64,000 nt of DNA from Allobosea sp. BK604 (lineage in GTDB: Bacteria > Pseudomonadota > Alphaproteobacteria > Rhizobiales > Beijerinckiaceae), in assembly GCF_004341515.1 (NCBI RefSeq), contig NZ_SLZF01000001.1:930001-994000 (forward strand), read 5' to 3'. Position numbers and translations under genes: made by a program. Each line of letters starts with the position of its first letter. Position 1 is the stretch's first letter. Shown one piece after another: positions 23,722 to 31,492 of this stretch. The notes beneath the pieces were generated by a model. That model worked only from the letters and a program-made list of their open reading frames with translations, did no database searches and had not been told where the DNA came from.

Positions 23722-23867
23722 TCGAGCGCAGCGCTCTGGCTTCGGTGCCGCTGCTCGCGATCGAGGTCGCGCGCGGCACCGGGACGTCGCTGCCGACCGT
23801 GCTCGCCTGGCACGTCGGCAGGATCCTGTTCTGGCATGGCGAGCTGCAGGATCTCGCCGGCGCATAG
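23299..23867 (+). CDS. Tail assembly chaperone E+E' made by -1 frameshift
   Basis: CCCTTTC at 23655-23661 is in the canonical X-XXY-YYZ phase of gene E (codons CCT TTC), so a -1 slip re-pairs Pro and Phe tRNAs perfectly. The -1 frame is open from there to TAG 23865-23867 and has no start codon of its own. Its last 50 codons read as a natural protein (ERLIERSALASVPLLAIEVA, VLAWHVGRILFWHGELQDLA). This fills the 158-bp space before the tape measure gene. P2, lambda and Mu-like phages make E/E'-type pairs the same way. Confidence 0.8.
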
Positions 23868-23879
23868 GAACCGCATCGC

Positions 23880-26354
23880 ATGAACATGCGCGTCAAGATG
23901 ATCCTCGATCTGATCGCCAATACGCGGGGCGGCGCGCGCCAGGCGCAGCGCGACATCAAGGGTGTCAGGGATGCGGCCAAGGCTCTCGACGGGACCCGCG
24001 GCCCGCAGCGGATCAGCCGGGACTTCCTGAACCTCGCCTCGAGCTCGAAGACCGCTTCCCTCAACATCAGGGAGACCAAGGCGGCGGCGACCAGCCTCGG
24101 CACCAACTCCGGCGCCGGCAAGCTCGCCCGCGATCTCGACCAGGTCGGCCGCAGCGCGGATCGCGCGCGCGCCAGACTGAACGGCCTGAAAGCGACGAGC
24201 GGACAGCTTCGAGATGGCAAGGGCCGGTACACAGCTGGGGGCACCACCGAAACCAGCGGCTCTGCCCTTTTCGCAGGTACCAAGGGACTGCTCGGCGGCT
24301 ATCTCGGCGTCCAGGGCATCCGCATGGGGACACGGGCAACCGTGGGCCAGTCGATCTCCTTCGAGAAGGCGATGGCGGAGGTCCGCAAGAAGGTCGACGG
24401 GATGGATGATCCCGCCGAGCTCGCGAAGATGGAGCAAGCCGTCTCGAAATGGGCGATCGCATATGGCCGCACCCGCGAGGAGGTCGCCTCCCTCGTTGCG
24501 GAGGCCGGTGCCGGCGGCGTCACGCTGAAGGACATGCCGGAATTCGTGAGGATCAACCTCGCCGCGGCTACGGCGTGGGACGCGACTGCCGACAAGACCG
24601 GCAACGCGCTCGCCAAGATTCGGGCGGCGACGGGCTGGGGCAATGGGCAGCTCGAAGACTTTTCCGACAAGGTCAACGCGCTTTCCGACGCCGGTGCAGC
24701 GAAGGAAATGGACGTCGTCGACATGTTCCAGCGCGCCGGTGCTGCTGCGAAGGCCGCTGGGGTCGAGTTTGATGCCTCGCTAGCCTTCCTGACGGCCATG
24801 AACAACGTGGCGATCGCGCCCGAGGTCGCATCACGCGGCTTCGCGGCGCTCGCGTCGACCCTCCGCACGGGCGGCGGCAAGAAGTACACCGAAGGCCTGG
24901 GCATGCTGGGGCTCACGCCCGCCAAGGTGAAGGCGGGCATGAAGAAGGATGCTACCGCCACGATCATCGATGTGCTGGAGCGGCTCCAGAAGCACGCCGA
25001 CCAGGCGGACGTGGCAATCAACATTTTCGGAAAGGAGTGGTGGGACGAGGTTGCGCGAGCGGGCCAGGCGCTGCCCGAGATCCGCAAAAATCTTGAAATC
25101 GTCCGGGATCCCAAAATCTGGAAGGGCTCGGCTCAGAAGAGCCTCAACATCGAGCTCAACACCACTGACAAGCACTTGAAGCGCCTTTCGGCATTGGCAA
25201 GCGCCGTCGGCGATCGCCTCGGGCGGTGGGCGTTGCCTGCCATCAACGAGGGCATCGAGAAGATCATTGCCGGCATGGACGAGCTCGATAAGCACGCCGC
25301 CGACAAGAGGGCCGAATCCGACCTGGCGCAAAAGGTCGCCGGTGGAATTCCATTGACGGCCGAGGAGCGGGAGAAGCTCGCCAACGACCGACTCTTAGCC
25401 GCTCGCGTGAAGGGCGAGAGCAATGCCATATCGGCCAGGGCCGATTATGAGGACACCGCCAACCGGACGTCGCAAGCCAATCCGCAGACCGTTCTCTCCG
25501 AAAGGGCCCAGCTGCTGCGGCGCCAGCTGCTGCGCCAGATCGAGACGCTTGAAACCGAGCTGAAGCTCGCGCCGGACGGGCTCGGCGACCGCCGCAAGAA
25601 TCGCCGGCTCGAAAATCTGCGCAAGCAACTGGCCGATATCCCGACTAGCCCCTTCGACCAGCGTGTTTCAGCCCCTGATCCGCGTAGGCCGGCCGACCAG
25701 GAGGAGCGCGGCGGGCCCGATCGCGGTGAGGTCATGGCCCTGCGCGAGCGGGTACTGCAGCTTGAAGCCCGGCTGACGACGCTGGACGAGTTGCGCCGCA
25801 CTGCCGGCAACCGCGCTGATCGACTGGCGTTCGGCGCCGATGCCGATCCTTACCTGCGCCGGCGTAACGAGGCCGACCAGGCGCTGCGCAATCGCATCGC
25901 GCCGAACGCAACCGCGGCCGGCCGCTTCGGCTTCGGACCAGGCGGCGCGCCCGTCTCGGCCGAGCCACGTGGAGCCGGTCCCGGCGCGGGCTCTTTCCGC
26001 CCTTCGATCAAGGATTGGGCCCAGAGCCTGATCGGCGCCGGCGATATCGACCTCGGCGGCGCCGGCATCACGATCGCCGAGAGCCTCGCCTCCGGACTGC
26101 GGCAGGGCGGCGCCTCGGTCGAGGCGGCCGCGGACGGCATCCGCACCGGTATAACCGGGGCCTTCGGCGGCGCTGACCTCTCGGCTTCCGGTGCCGCGAT
26201 GATGGCGACCCTGGAATCCGGGATCCGGAGCGGTGGCGCGCGCGCGGTCGCGGCCGCGCACGACGTCGCGTCGCAGGTCAGGGCTGCCGCCGGCGGCTCT
26301 GGCGGCGCGCCGAGCAAGCGCATTTCCGGCGCGCTCCATGACGGGGTCGAGTGA
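23880..26354 (+). CDS. Tape measure protein
   Basis: 824 aa, the longest prophage gene, setting tail length. The N-terminal 120 residues are helical (MILDLIANTRGGARQAQRD), followed by the TP901-type tape measure domain (ISFEKAMAEVRKKVDGMDDP, VSKWAIAYGRTREEVASLVA, GLTPAKVKAGMKKDATATII). A hydrophobic stretch GLLGGYLGVQGIRMG lies near residue 140. Coiled-coil segments follow (LREVLQLEARLTTLDELRR-like), then a Gly/Ala-rich C-terminus. Located after E/E' as in P2 (gene T). Confidence 0.93.
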   Translation: MNMRVKMILDLIANTRGGARQAQRDIKGVRDAAKALDGTRGPQRISRDFLNLASSSKTASLNIRETKAAATSLGTNSGAGKLARDLDQVGRSADRARARLNGLKATSGQLRDGKGRYTAGGTTETSGSALFAGTKGLLGGYLGVQGIRMGTRATVGQSISFEKAMAEVRKKVDGMDDPAELAKMEQAVSKWAIAYGRTREEVASLVAEAGAGGVTLKDMPEFVRINLAAATAWDATADKTGNALAKIRAATGWGNGQLEDFSDKVNALSDAGAAKEMDVVDMFQRAGAAAKAAGVEFDASLAFLTAMNNVAIAPEVASRGFAALASTLRTGGGKKYTEGLGMLGLTPAKVKAGMKKDATATIIDVLERLQKHADQADVAINIFGKEWWDEVARAGQALPEIRKNLEIVRDPKIWKGSAQKSLNIELNTTDKHLKRLSALASAVGDRLGRWALPAINEGIEKIIAGMDELDKHAADKRAESDLAQKVAGGIPLTAEEREKLANDRLLAARVKGESNAISARADYEDTANRTSQANPQTVLSERAQLLRRQLLRQIETLETELKLAPDGLGDRRKNRRLENLRKQLADIPTSPFDQRVSAPDPRRPADQEERGGPDRGEVMALRERVLQLEARLTTLDELRRTAGNRADRLAFGADADPYLRRRNEADQALRNRIAPNATAAGRFGFGPGGAPVSAEPRGAGPGAGSFRPSIKDWAQSLIGAGDIDLGGAGITIAESLASGLRQGGASVEAAADGIRTGITGAFGGADLSASGAAMMATLESGIRSGGARAVAAAHDVASQVRAAAGGSGGAPSKRISGALHDGVE

Positions 26355-26785
26355 TGGCCGGCTATCCTGTACTGGCCATTGGCCCGCATATATTCGAGAC
26401 TTTGCCGCTCTCGCTGCAGGAGATCAGCGAGCGTACGAAGATGAATTGGCCGGCCACCAAGCGCTTTGGCGTCGGACCCGCCCGTCAGTTCACCGGTCGC
26501 GATGACGACAGCTTCGAAATCGAGGGCGTCTATTACGACCAGGAGTGGGGCGGCCATGCCGAATATCTGGCCCTGAAGGCGACACAGGCCGCCGGACGGC
26601 CGGTCGAGCTGCTCGGCTGGTCCGCCGGCGGCTTTGCGGCCAGCGTCTTCGGAACCGTCGTCATCCTCGAGGTCGGCGCCGACCACAAGCACATCCACGA
26701 CAACGGCATCGGCCGAAAGGTCGAGTTCAGCGTCAAGCTCGCGCCCTTCGGCGGCGACGGCGGCCCGTTCGGGGGGCTGTTCTGA
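26354..26785 (+). CDS. Tail protein U (P2 gpU-like)
   Basis: 143 aa from ATG 26354; a GTG one codon earlier overlaps the tape measure stop. The gpU pattern is present: FETLPLSLQEISERTKMNWP at the N-terminus, FTGRDDDSFEIEGVYYDQEW, and AASVFGTVVILEVGADHKHI. In P2, gpU is a tail-tip/terminator component following the tape measure. The C-terminus is Gly/Phe-rich (APFGGDGGPFGGLF). Confidence 0.9.
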   Translation: MAGYPVLAIGPHIFETLPLSLQEISERTKMNWPATKRFGVGPARQFTGRDDDSFEIEGVYYDQEWGGHAEYLALKATQAAGRPVELLGWSAGGFAASVFGTVVILEVGADHKHIHDNGIGRKVEFSVKLAPFGGDGGPFGGLF

Positions 26786-27003
26786 TGGCGAGCGTCAAGG
26801 TGGTCCAGGACGAGATGACGCTCGATCTGCTGATCTGGCGGGCCTTCGGCCGGCAGGATCAGCAACTCGTCGAGCAGACGCTCGGGCTCAATCCCGGCCT
26901 GGCCGCGTCCGGCGTCGTGCTGCCGATCGGCGCCATCGTCGTGCTGCCGGAGCCGCCGGCGGCCACGGCTCGCCTGCGCGACTCCGTGAAGCTGTGGAGC
27001 TGA
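26785..27003 (+). CDS. Tail protein X (LysM-like)
   Basis: 72 aa. The gpX family motif DEMTLDLLIWRAFGRQDQQL followed by QTLGLNPGLAASGVVLPIGA and VLPEP matches the small LysM-like tail protein X. It is thought to join the tail hub to the spike or murein. ATG overlaps the gpU stop; the gpD ribosome site lies in its last codons. Confidence 0.92.
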   Translation: MASVKVVQDEMTLDLLIWRAFGRQDQQLVEQTLGLNPGLAASGVVLPIGAIVVLPEPPAATARLRDSVKLWS

Positions 27004-27005
27004 TC

Positions 27006-28052
27006 GTGTTCGTGAGCGATGCGCTGCAACAGGGCTTCCGTCCCTTCATCTACATCACGGTCAACGGCAACGAGGTCTCGGGAGGCTTCTATTCGCGGCT
27101 TGTCTCGGCAACGGCGCGCGACGAGGCGGGGCAGACCTCCGACCGTATCACCTTCACGCTGGACGACGCCGACAACGCGATCGAGCTGCCGCCGGAAAAG
27201 GCGACCATCGTCGTCTATGGCGGCTGGCTCGACGCCGAGCAGGGCCTGATCGGCACATATGAGATGCAGTCGATCGAGCTGAAGGGCGATGTCGACGAGG
27301 GCGAGTTCGTCGTCATCCAGGCGAGCGCCGCCGATCTGAAGCGCAAGCTCAAAGGCGTCGACCGCGAGCATTTCGAGGAAAAGACGCTTGGCGAAATCGT
27401 CGAGGCGATCGCCAAGCGCAACGGCATGACCGCGCGCGTCGAGTCCGACCTCGCCAAGGTCAAGATCCCGTATCGCGCCCGGATCGATACCTCCGAGATC
27501 GACTTCCTGACGACACTGGCCGACGAGCATGGCGGCGTCGTCAAGCCGATGGGCGACAAGCTCGTCGTGTCCAAGCGCGGCAAGGCCAAATCGACCAGCG
27601 GCCAGAGCCTCTCGTCGATCTCGATCGAGAAGAGCGACTGCAAGACTTGGTCGATTGAGCCCTCCGGGCGGGCGCAGTACGGCAAGGTCAAATCCGCCTA
27701 TATCGACCAGAAGACCGGCAAGCGGACCAAGGTTGAGGCCGAGACCGGAATGGACGGGCCCGACTACACGTTGAAGAACCCGCTGCCGAACAAGGAGCAG
27801 GCCGAGAAGGCCGCCCAGGCCGAGGCGCAGCGGCTTACCCGCAATACCGGCGACGGTCACTTCCAGCTCGCCCGCGGCCGATTCGACGCCCAGGCCGAAG
27901 CCGACGTCATCGCCGGCAAGAGCTTCCGCTCCGGCATCGCCGGCACCTGGCGGGCGGACGCCGTCGAGCACGTCTGGGATGAGAACGGCTGGCTCACCAA
28001 GGTCGAGGTCAAATCGAAGGAGGATGGCTCCTCCGGAAAGAAGGACAGTTGA
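27006..28052 (+). CDS. Baseplate hub protein D (P2 gpD / Mu gp44-like)
   Basis: 348 aa from GTG 27006, with GGAG at 26996-26999. gpD features are clear: FIYITVNGNEVSGGFYSRLV, DRITFTLDDADNAIELPPEK, YGGWLDAEQGLIGTYEMQSI, then RIDTSEIDFLTTLADEHGGV and the C-terminal SFRSGIAGTWRADAVEHVWD. It forms the hub that connects the tube with the spike; it is called late control D in P2 annotations. Overlapping GTG at 26994 is the alternative start. Confidence 0.92.
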   Translation: MFVSDALQQGFRPFIYITVNGNEVSGGFYSRLVSATARDEAGQTSDRITFTLDDADNAIELPPEKATIVVYGGWLDAEQGLIGTYEMQSIELKGDVDEGEFVVIQASAADLKRKLKGVDREHFEEKTLGEIVEAIAKRNGMTARVESDLAKVKIPYRARIDTSEIDFLTTLADEHGGVVKPMGDKLVVSKRGKAKSTSGQSLSSISIEKSDCKTWSIEPSGRAQYGKVKSAYIDQKTGKRTKVEAETGMDGPDYTLKNPLPNKEQAEKAAQAEAQRLTRNTGDGHFQLARGRFDAQAEADVIAGKSFRSGIAGTWRADAVEHVWDENGWLTKVEVKSKEDGSSGKKDS

Positions 28053-28054
28053 AC

Positions 28055-28636
28055 ATGTCGACGCAGATCTACGACATCACCAACAAGGCCGGCCCTTACA
28101 TCGCCGGCATCAAGCTCACGCCCGGTCAGAGCGAGATCACGCTGACGGCCGAGCAGGCGGCCTATGAGCTCGCCCAGGGCACGATCACGGCGACAGGCGA
28201 GCCGGGCCCGCCCGAGCAGGAGCCGGCACCAGTCGTCGCCGGCGATCGCGTCGAGTTGAAGCGGGCCGGCCTCGCGACCAGGCCGACCGCGGCCGAGCTG
28301 GCCGCCTTCGTCCAGCAGACCGCCCAGCGCATCAATCCTTATGCGGCGAGCCTCACGCTCACGGCGGCCGACAAGAGCGCGCTCGTCGTCGTCTCCAACG
28401 CAGCGGCCCGCGTGGTGACCCTGCCGAACGACTGGGCGCCGGGCGATAGCGTGACGGTTCGGCGCGGCGGCGCCGGCGCGGTCACCTGGGCGCTGGAAGC
28501 CGGCGCCACCATGGTGCTGCCGGCGGCCAAATCCGCTCACACCGGCATTTCAGCCCAGCATGAGGAGGTGGTGTTCAAGGTGCTTTCAAATGCCGGTGAA
28601 GCTGCCGTCTGGGCGGCATCAGGCGCGACCACCTGA
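28055..28636 (+). CDS. Tail-associated protein with C-terminal beta domain, unknown
   Basis: 193 aa from ATG 28055, three bases after the gpD stop. N-terminus TQIYDITNKAGPYIAGIKLT and LTAEQAAYELAQGTI; the C-terminal 95 residues (SALVVVSNAAARVVTLPNDW, GDSVTVRRGGAGAVTWALEA, ISAQHEEVVFKVLSNAGEAA) form a small beta domain seen at the ends of several phage decoration or fibre proteins. Its place after the hub suggests a virion surface part. Not assigned to a named family. Confidence 0.65.
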   Translation: MSTQIYDITNKAGPYIAGIKLTPGQSEITLTAEQAAYELAQGTITATGEPGPPEQEPAPVVAGDRVELKRAGLATRPTAAELAAFVQQTAQRINPYAASLTLTAADKSALVVVSNAAARVVTLPNDWAPGDSVTVRRGGAGAVTWALEAGATMVLPAAKSAHTGISAQHEEVVFKVLSNAGEAAVWAASGATT

Positions 28637-28650
28637 AGTGACGTGACAGG

Positions 28651-28708
28651 GGAGCCCGAGGGCTCCGGCGGCCGGTTCCGGGAAGTTCAAGCCGCCCGAC
28701 GAGGAACC
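28651..28708 (+). promoter_or_regulatory. Hairpin-rich leader upstream of com
   Basis: In the 140-bp gap before com are GGAGCC-CGAG-GGCTCC (28651-28666) and two mutually exclusive helices: GGCGGC/GCCGCC (28667-28672 with 28691-28696) and GGTTCC/GGAACC (28674-28679 with 28703-28708). The arrangement could act as a transcription or translation switch for the com-methyltransferase transcript. There is no T-run, so it is not a classical terminator. Confidence 0.4.
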
Positions 28709-28776
28709 TAATCACATCGCCTGCCACGACGGCCGCGAGGCCGCGCGCGATGGGCGACGATTCGGGTTAGGATCAG

Positions 28777-28974
28777 GTGAAGGACATCCGTTGCGCCGGC
28801 TGCGGCGCGCTCTTGTTCCGCGCGGAGGAGAACGCTATCTCCGGCCGCGTTGAAGCGAAATGCCGGCGCTGCCGGTCGATCAACATCCTCAGGGCCTCCG
28901 AGCCTTCATCCGAACGCCAGAGCGAGCGTCCAACCCAAGGACGCGACCGTTGTGGCTCTACATTCCGAAAATAA
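28777..28974 (+). CDS. com: Com-like zinc-finger translational regulator
   Basis: 65 aa from GTG 28777. The CxxC...CxxC zinc finger of Com is evident: IRCAGCGALLFRAE with C6 and C9, then EAKCRRCRSINIL with C29 and C32. In Mu, Com binds the mom mRNA, opens an inhibitory hairpin and allows translation of the DNA modification gene. Here the overlapping next gene is a C5 methyltransferase rather than mom, starting 22 bases before the com stop. Com probably controls it in the same way; this is inference from order. Confidence 0.88.
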   Translation: MKDIRCAGCGALLFRAEENAISGRVEAKCRRCRSINILRASEPSSERQSERPTQGRDRCGSTFRK

Positions 28975-29866
28975 TTCTACCGGCCTCCTGCGAGGCCTCT
29001 CCCTCTGTGCCGGCGTTGGCGGGCTGGATCTCGGCCTGGCAATCGCAGAACCCGGATTTCGAACCGTGGGTTATGTCGAGCGGGACAGTTTCGCCGCGTC
29101 CGTGCTCGTGGCCCGGATGGGAGACCAGGCCCTTTGTGATGCACCTGTCTGGGATGATCTTGCCACCTTCGACGGCAGCCCTTGGCGCGGAGCGGTGGAT
29201 ATCGTCCTGGCAGGCTACCCCTGCCAGCCCTTCAGCTCGGCCGGCAACCGGCTCGGCGAAGATGATCCACGCCACCTCTGGCCGCATGTGCGACGGATCA
29301 TCCGCGAGACCGGCGCCAGGCGCATATTCCTCGAGAACGTCGAAGGCCATGTCAGCCTCGGTTTCGACAGCGTACGATCCGACCTCAAAACGATGGGCTT
29401 CCGAATCCGGGCGGCTCTCTTCTCGGCTGCTGAGGCAGGCGCTGCGCATTGGCGCCGACGGCTCTTCGTCCTGGCCGACGCCAACCGCCCAGATGTCGGC
29501 GAACCGGCCGGAGTTCGGCCTCTGCGCCACCGGCTGGACGCTACGGACCTCGCTGCACCAGGAGGGCAAGCAGGTCGGCATCAAGGAGGTGGCGATCGCC
29601 TGGACGCTGCTCTGGCGGGCGAGCAAGGCGATGGGCGCGACCTACACGGCGCCGGCGAGCTTCCCCTTTTCGCACCCGCTCCATCTGATGGTGCAGGCTG
29701 GGAGCAGGCTCTCCGACAACGCCCTGACCTTGAACCCGCGCTTCACCGACTGGATCATGGGCTGGCCTATCGGCTGGACCAACCCCGAGCAGCCGGTAAC
29801 GGGGTTTGCAGCCTGGCTGCAGCGATCGCGTATCGAACTCTTGAGGAGGCTCTCGGCGCGGGCTAG
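28952..29866 (+). CDS. Phage C5 cytosine DNA methyltransferase
   Basis: 304 aa from GTG 28952 (AAGGA ten bases upstream); upstream TTG/other starts lie inside com. Motif I LSLCAGVGGLDLGL, motif IV GYPCQPFSSAGNR with the catalytic Cys, motif VI RIFLENVEGHV, motif VIII AAHWRRRLFVLAD and motif X AAGNGVCSLAAAIAYRTL are all present. It would methylate cytosines in phage or host DNA, protecting against restriction. From about 29470 the codon pattern of this frame weakens and the +1 frame becomes more gene-like (see the next entry). Motif X is still intact, so the full frame may be functional. Confidence 0.85.
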   Translation: MALHSENNSTGLLRGLSLCAGVGGLDLGLAIAEPGFRTVGYVERDSFAASVLVARMGDQALCDAPVWDDLATFDGSPWRGAVDIVLAGYPCQPFSSAGNRLGEDDPRHLWPHVRRIIRETGARRIFLENVEGHVSLGFDSVRSDLKTMGFRIRAALFSAAEAGAAHWRRRLFVLADANRPDVGEPAGVRPLRHRLDATDLAAPGGQAGRHQGGGDRLDAALAGEQGDGRDLHGAGELPLFAPAPSDGAGWEQALRQRPDLEPALHRLDHGLAYRLDQPRAAGNGVCSLAAAIAYRTLEEALGAG

Positions 29867-29873
29867 TGGCTGA
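29493..29873 (+). CDS. Second frame overlapping the methyltransferase 3' half
   Basis: In the +1 frame relative to the methyltransferase, 126 codons from ATG 29493 to TGA 29871-29873 read as a natural protein: WTLRTSLHQEGKQVGIKEVA, WRASKAMGATYTAPASFPF, and LNPRFTDWIMGWPIGWTNPE. The last motif is the known C-terminal signature (NPRFvewLMGwPiGWT) of another group of phage cytosine methyltransferases. Just upstream the same frame reads SWPTPTAQM, also typical of that group. Most codons here end in G or C, unlike the overlapped frame. It may be a separate overlapping gene or the C-terminus reached by +1 frameshift. Confidence 0.55.
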   Translation: MSANRPEFGLCATGWTLRTSLHQEGKQVGIKEVAIAWTLLWRASKAMGATYTAPASFPFSHPLHLMVQAGSRLSDNALTLNPRFTDWIMGWPIGWTNPEQPVTGFAAWLQRSRIELLRRLSARASG

Positions 29874-29943
29874 CGTGACAACGCGCCACTTGCCCTTACG
29901 ATACCTAGTGGCCTTAACTCTTGAGGCAGTGAGGGGAACGGTG

Positions 29944-30168
29944 ATGACAGTTTCGCGGCCCGAGCCACCTGAAGCCCCCGTCATCCAGATTTTGTCGGAT
30001 GCTGAGTACCGGACCGCTCTGGTGCGGATCAGGGACCTCGAATCCGCCACGTCAGGATCAGCGGAAGAATTGGAACGAATGACTTTCGAGCGCGCTATTG
30101 CTGCCTATCTCGAGCGGAAGGGCTCTGAGCAAGAGCCTTCCGACCGCGAGCCCCGCGTCGCGTCGTAA
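29944..30168 (+). CDS. Small right-end protein, unknown
   Basis: 74 aa from ATG 29944, with AGGGGAA seven to twelve bases upstream. Composition is charged and helical (IQILSDAEYRTALVRIRDLE, ELERMTFERAIAAYLERKG); a DNA-binding or antitoxin-like small protein is possible but no motif proves it. A frame extended upstream to GTG 29866 overlaps the methyltransferase stop and has no better ribosome site. Confidence 0.55.
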   Translation: MTVSRPEPPEAPVIQILSDAEYRTALVRIRDLESATSGSAEELERMTFERAIAAYLERKGSEQEPSDREPRVAS

Positions 30169-30228
30169 GAACGTGCGGCCGCTTTAGCCAATCCTACATG
30201 CGCATGCCTATGCATTGAGACAGCGACG

Positions 30229-30456
30229 ATGAATCCGCACTCTCCGACCCGCCGTCACCAGGTCGAAACTTCGTTGAATGAAGCCCGGATAGAGATCGTC
30301 GATAAGAAGCCCCAATATGTGCAGCGGACCGGCCTGACCGCGCGGAAGGCTGGAGGCATCATCGAGATACGGGTGCTCGACCATCTCGTCATCAAGTTCA
30401 CGCCCGCGGAGGCGCGCGAGTTCGCAAGGGCGTTCGAGAAGCTCATCTCGACGTAG
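30229..30456 (+). CDS. Small right-end protein, unknown
   Basis: 75 aa, ATG 30229. It has a basic N-terminus (NPHSPTRRHQVETSLNEARI) and a beta-alpha C-terminal half (IIEIRVLDHLVIKFTPAEAR, EFARAFEKL). It does not match any family known to me. Position near the right end of the prophage suggests accessory function. Confidence 0.5.
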   Translation: MNPHSPTRRHQVETSLNEARIEIVDKKPQYVQRTGLTARKAGGIIEIRVLDHLVIKFTPAEAREFARAFEKLIST

Positions 30457-30471
30457 GCGGCGCTGTCGATC

Positions 30472-30540
30472 ATGGCGCATTTCTGGGCTCAGATTCTTCA
30501 TTTTGTTGAGGCCTGGGTCGCATTTTTGGGGGGCGGATGA
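30472..30540 (+). CDS. Possible 22-aa leader peptide coupled to the membrane cargo gene
   Basis: A short frame from ATG 30472 to TGA 30538-30540 overlaps the next ATG at 30537 as ATGA. The peptide is hydrophobic and aromatic (HFWAQILHFVEAWVAFLG). It may couple translation or act as a tiny membrane peptide. Being so short, it may also be chance. Confidence 0.3.
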   Translation: MAHFWAQILHFVEAWVAFLGGG

Positions 30541-31391
30541 AAAAAATTCTCTGGTTGATACTCATATTCGTTGCGGGCGTAGGCGCGGCGGCGGTCTTGT
30601 CGATCGTGCTAGCTTGGGGACCAGCTCAATTTTTTGGATGCGGAGGCGAAAAGCTGCAGATTTCGCCTGCGAACGGGGGATGTGTCGAATTCTGGCTCAA
30701 CCGCTACCAGCAGCTTATTTCGGGCTGGCTATCATTTATTCTAGCCAGCCTTGCTGCTTGGATCATTTGGGCGCAACTGAGGACGATGGAGCGGCAGGCG
30801 CTCCAAAACAGCTATGAGCGCCTAATTGGGGACCTCTCAAAATTTGATGACTTGCTCGACCTTGGAAGGCAGCTTGATGTGCTTTCGAAGTTCGACCTCG
30901 CAGGTTTCGAGGAGGCGATAACCCGCAAAGATATTCACAAGGTTGAAACGGAGATCAACCGCGCGTTGATGGCTGGAATTACCCAGCCGGTGTCAAATTT
31001 CCTGCGGAGCCCTGTCGGAAAGCCGGGGGCATTGCCCCACTGGCGCGAGTTGTCGCGTTCAGTGAAGTCGATTGAAGCGTACTTTCGGCAATTGTTAGTC
31101 CTCGCTGGCGACGTCCGGGCATTCCAACCCAGAATGTTGCATCCGGGAGGGGGATTTAGAGGCACTCCCGTGCCAACGGCCGAGGAGAAAGCTGCGGTGG
31201 CAGATTATAACAGGGACGAGACTGCAAAGCGGTGGGCCAAGCTTTCTGACTTCGTGGCGGCAACACCCCGCACCTCATTCAGCTCGATCGAAGAATCGTG
31301 GAAGCATATCGAGGACTCTCTACGATCGCAGCAGGACGAAACCCAACAGCGCGTAGATCGGGTCTATCCGCGAGCTCATCCCACCGAATGA
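30537..31391 (+). CDS. Two-helix membrane protein, prophage right-end cargo
   Basis: 284 aa. Two membrane helices, ILWLILIFVAGVGAAAVLSI at the N-terminus and LISGWLSFILASLAAWIIWA around residues 59-78, flank a short periplasmic loop containing two Cys. A long cytoplasmic helical domain follows (LRTMERQALQNSYERLIGDL, WKHIEDSLRSQQDETQQR). The gene is more AT-rich than its neighbours. The layout of two helices plus a cytoplasmic helical part occurs in uncharacterised prophage and defence-associated proteins. Position between methyltransferase and right end marks it as cargo; function unknown. Confidence 0.7.
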   Translation: MKKILWLILIFVAGVGAAAVLSIVLAWGPAQFFGCGGEKLQISPANGGCVEFWLNRYQQLISGWLSFILASLAAWIIWAQLRTMERQALQNSYERLIGDLSKFDDLLDLGRQLDVLSKFDLAGFEEAITRKDIHKVETEINRALMAGITQPVSNFLRSPVGKPGALPHWRELSRSVKSIEAYFRQLLVLAGDVRAFQPRMLHPGGGFRGTPVPTAEEKAAVADYNRDETAKRWAKLSDFVAATPRTSFSSIEESWKHIEDSLRSQQDETQQRVDRVYPRAHPTE

Positions 31392-31426
31392 ACCTGCGCC
31401 GAGGAAGCTGACCCATTTAGGGTCAG

Positions 31427-31492
31427 CTGTGCGCGAAATTTCAGCCTGTTGTCATTTGGTTGTTCGCGCGTTGCCATTTGAAAGTTCGCGCT
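31427..31492. repeat. 22-bp repeats at the prophage right end, probable transposase sites
   Basis: Two adjacent 22-bp units, 31449-31470 (starts TTGTCATTTG, ends GTTCGCGCG) and 31471-31492 (starts TTGCCATTTG, ends GTTCGCGCT), share most positions. An inverted related copy is at 31427-31448: its complement contains TGAAATTTCGCGCACA, like TGAAAGTTCGCGCTACA at 31478-31495. Closely spaced 22-bp sites are the design of MuA-binding sites R1-R3. A CA dinucleotide follows at 31494-31495, as required at Mu-type ends. Confidence 0.7.
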
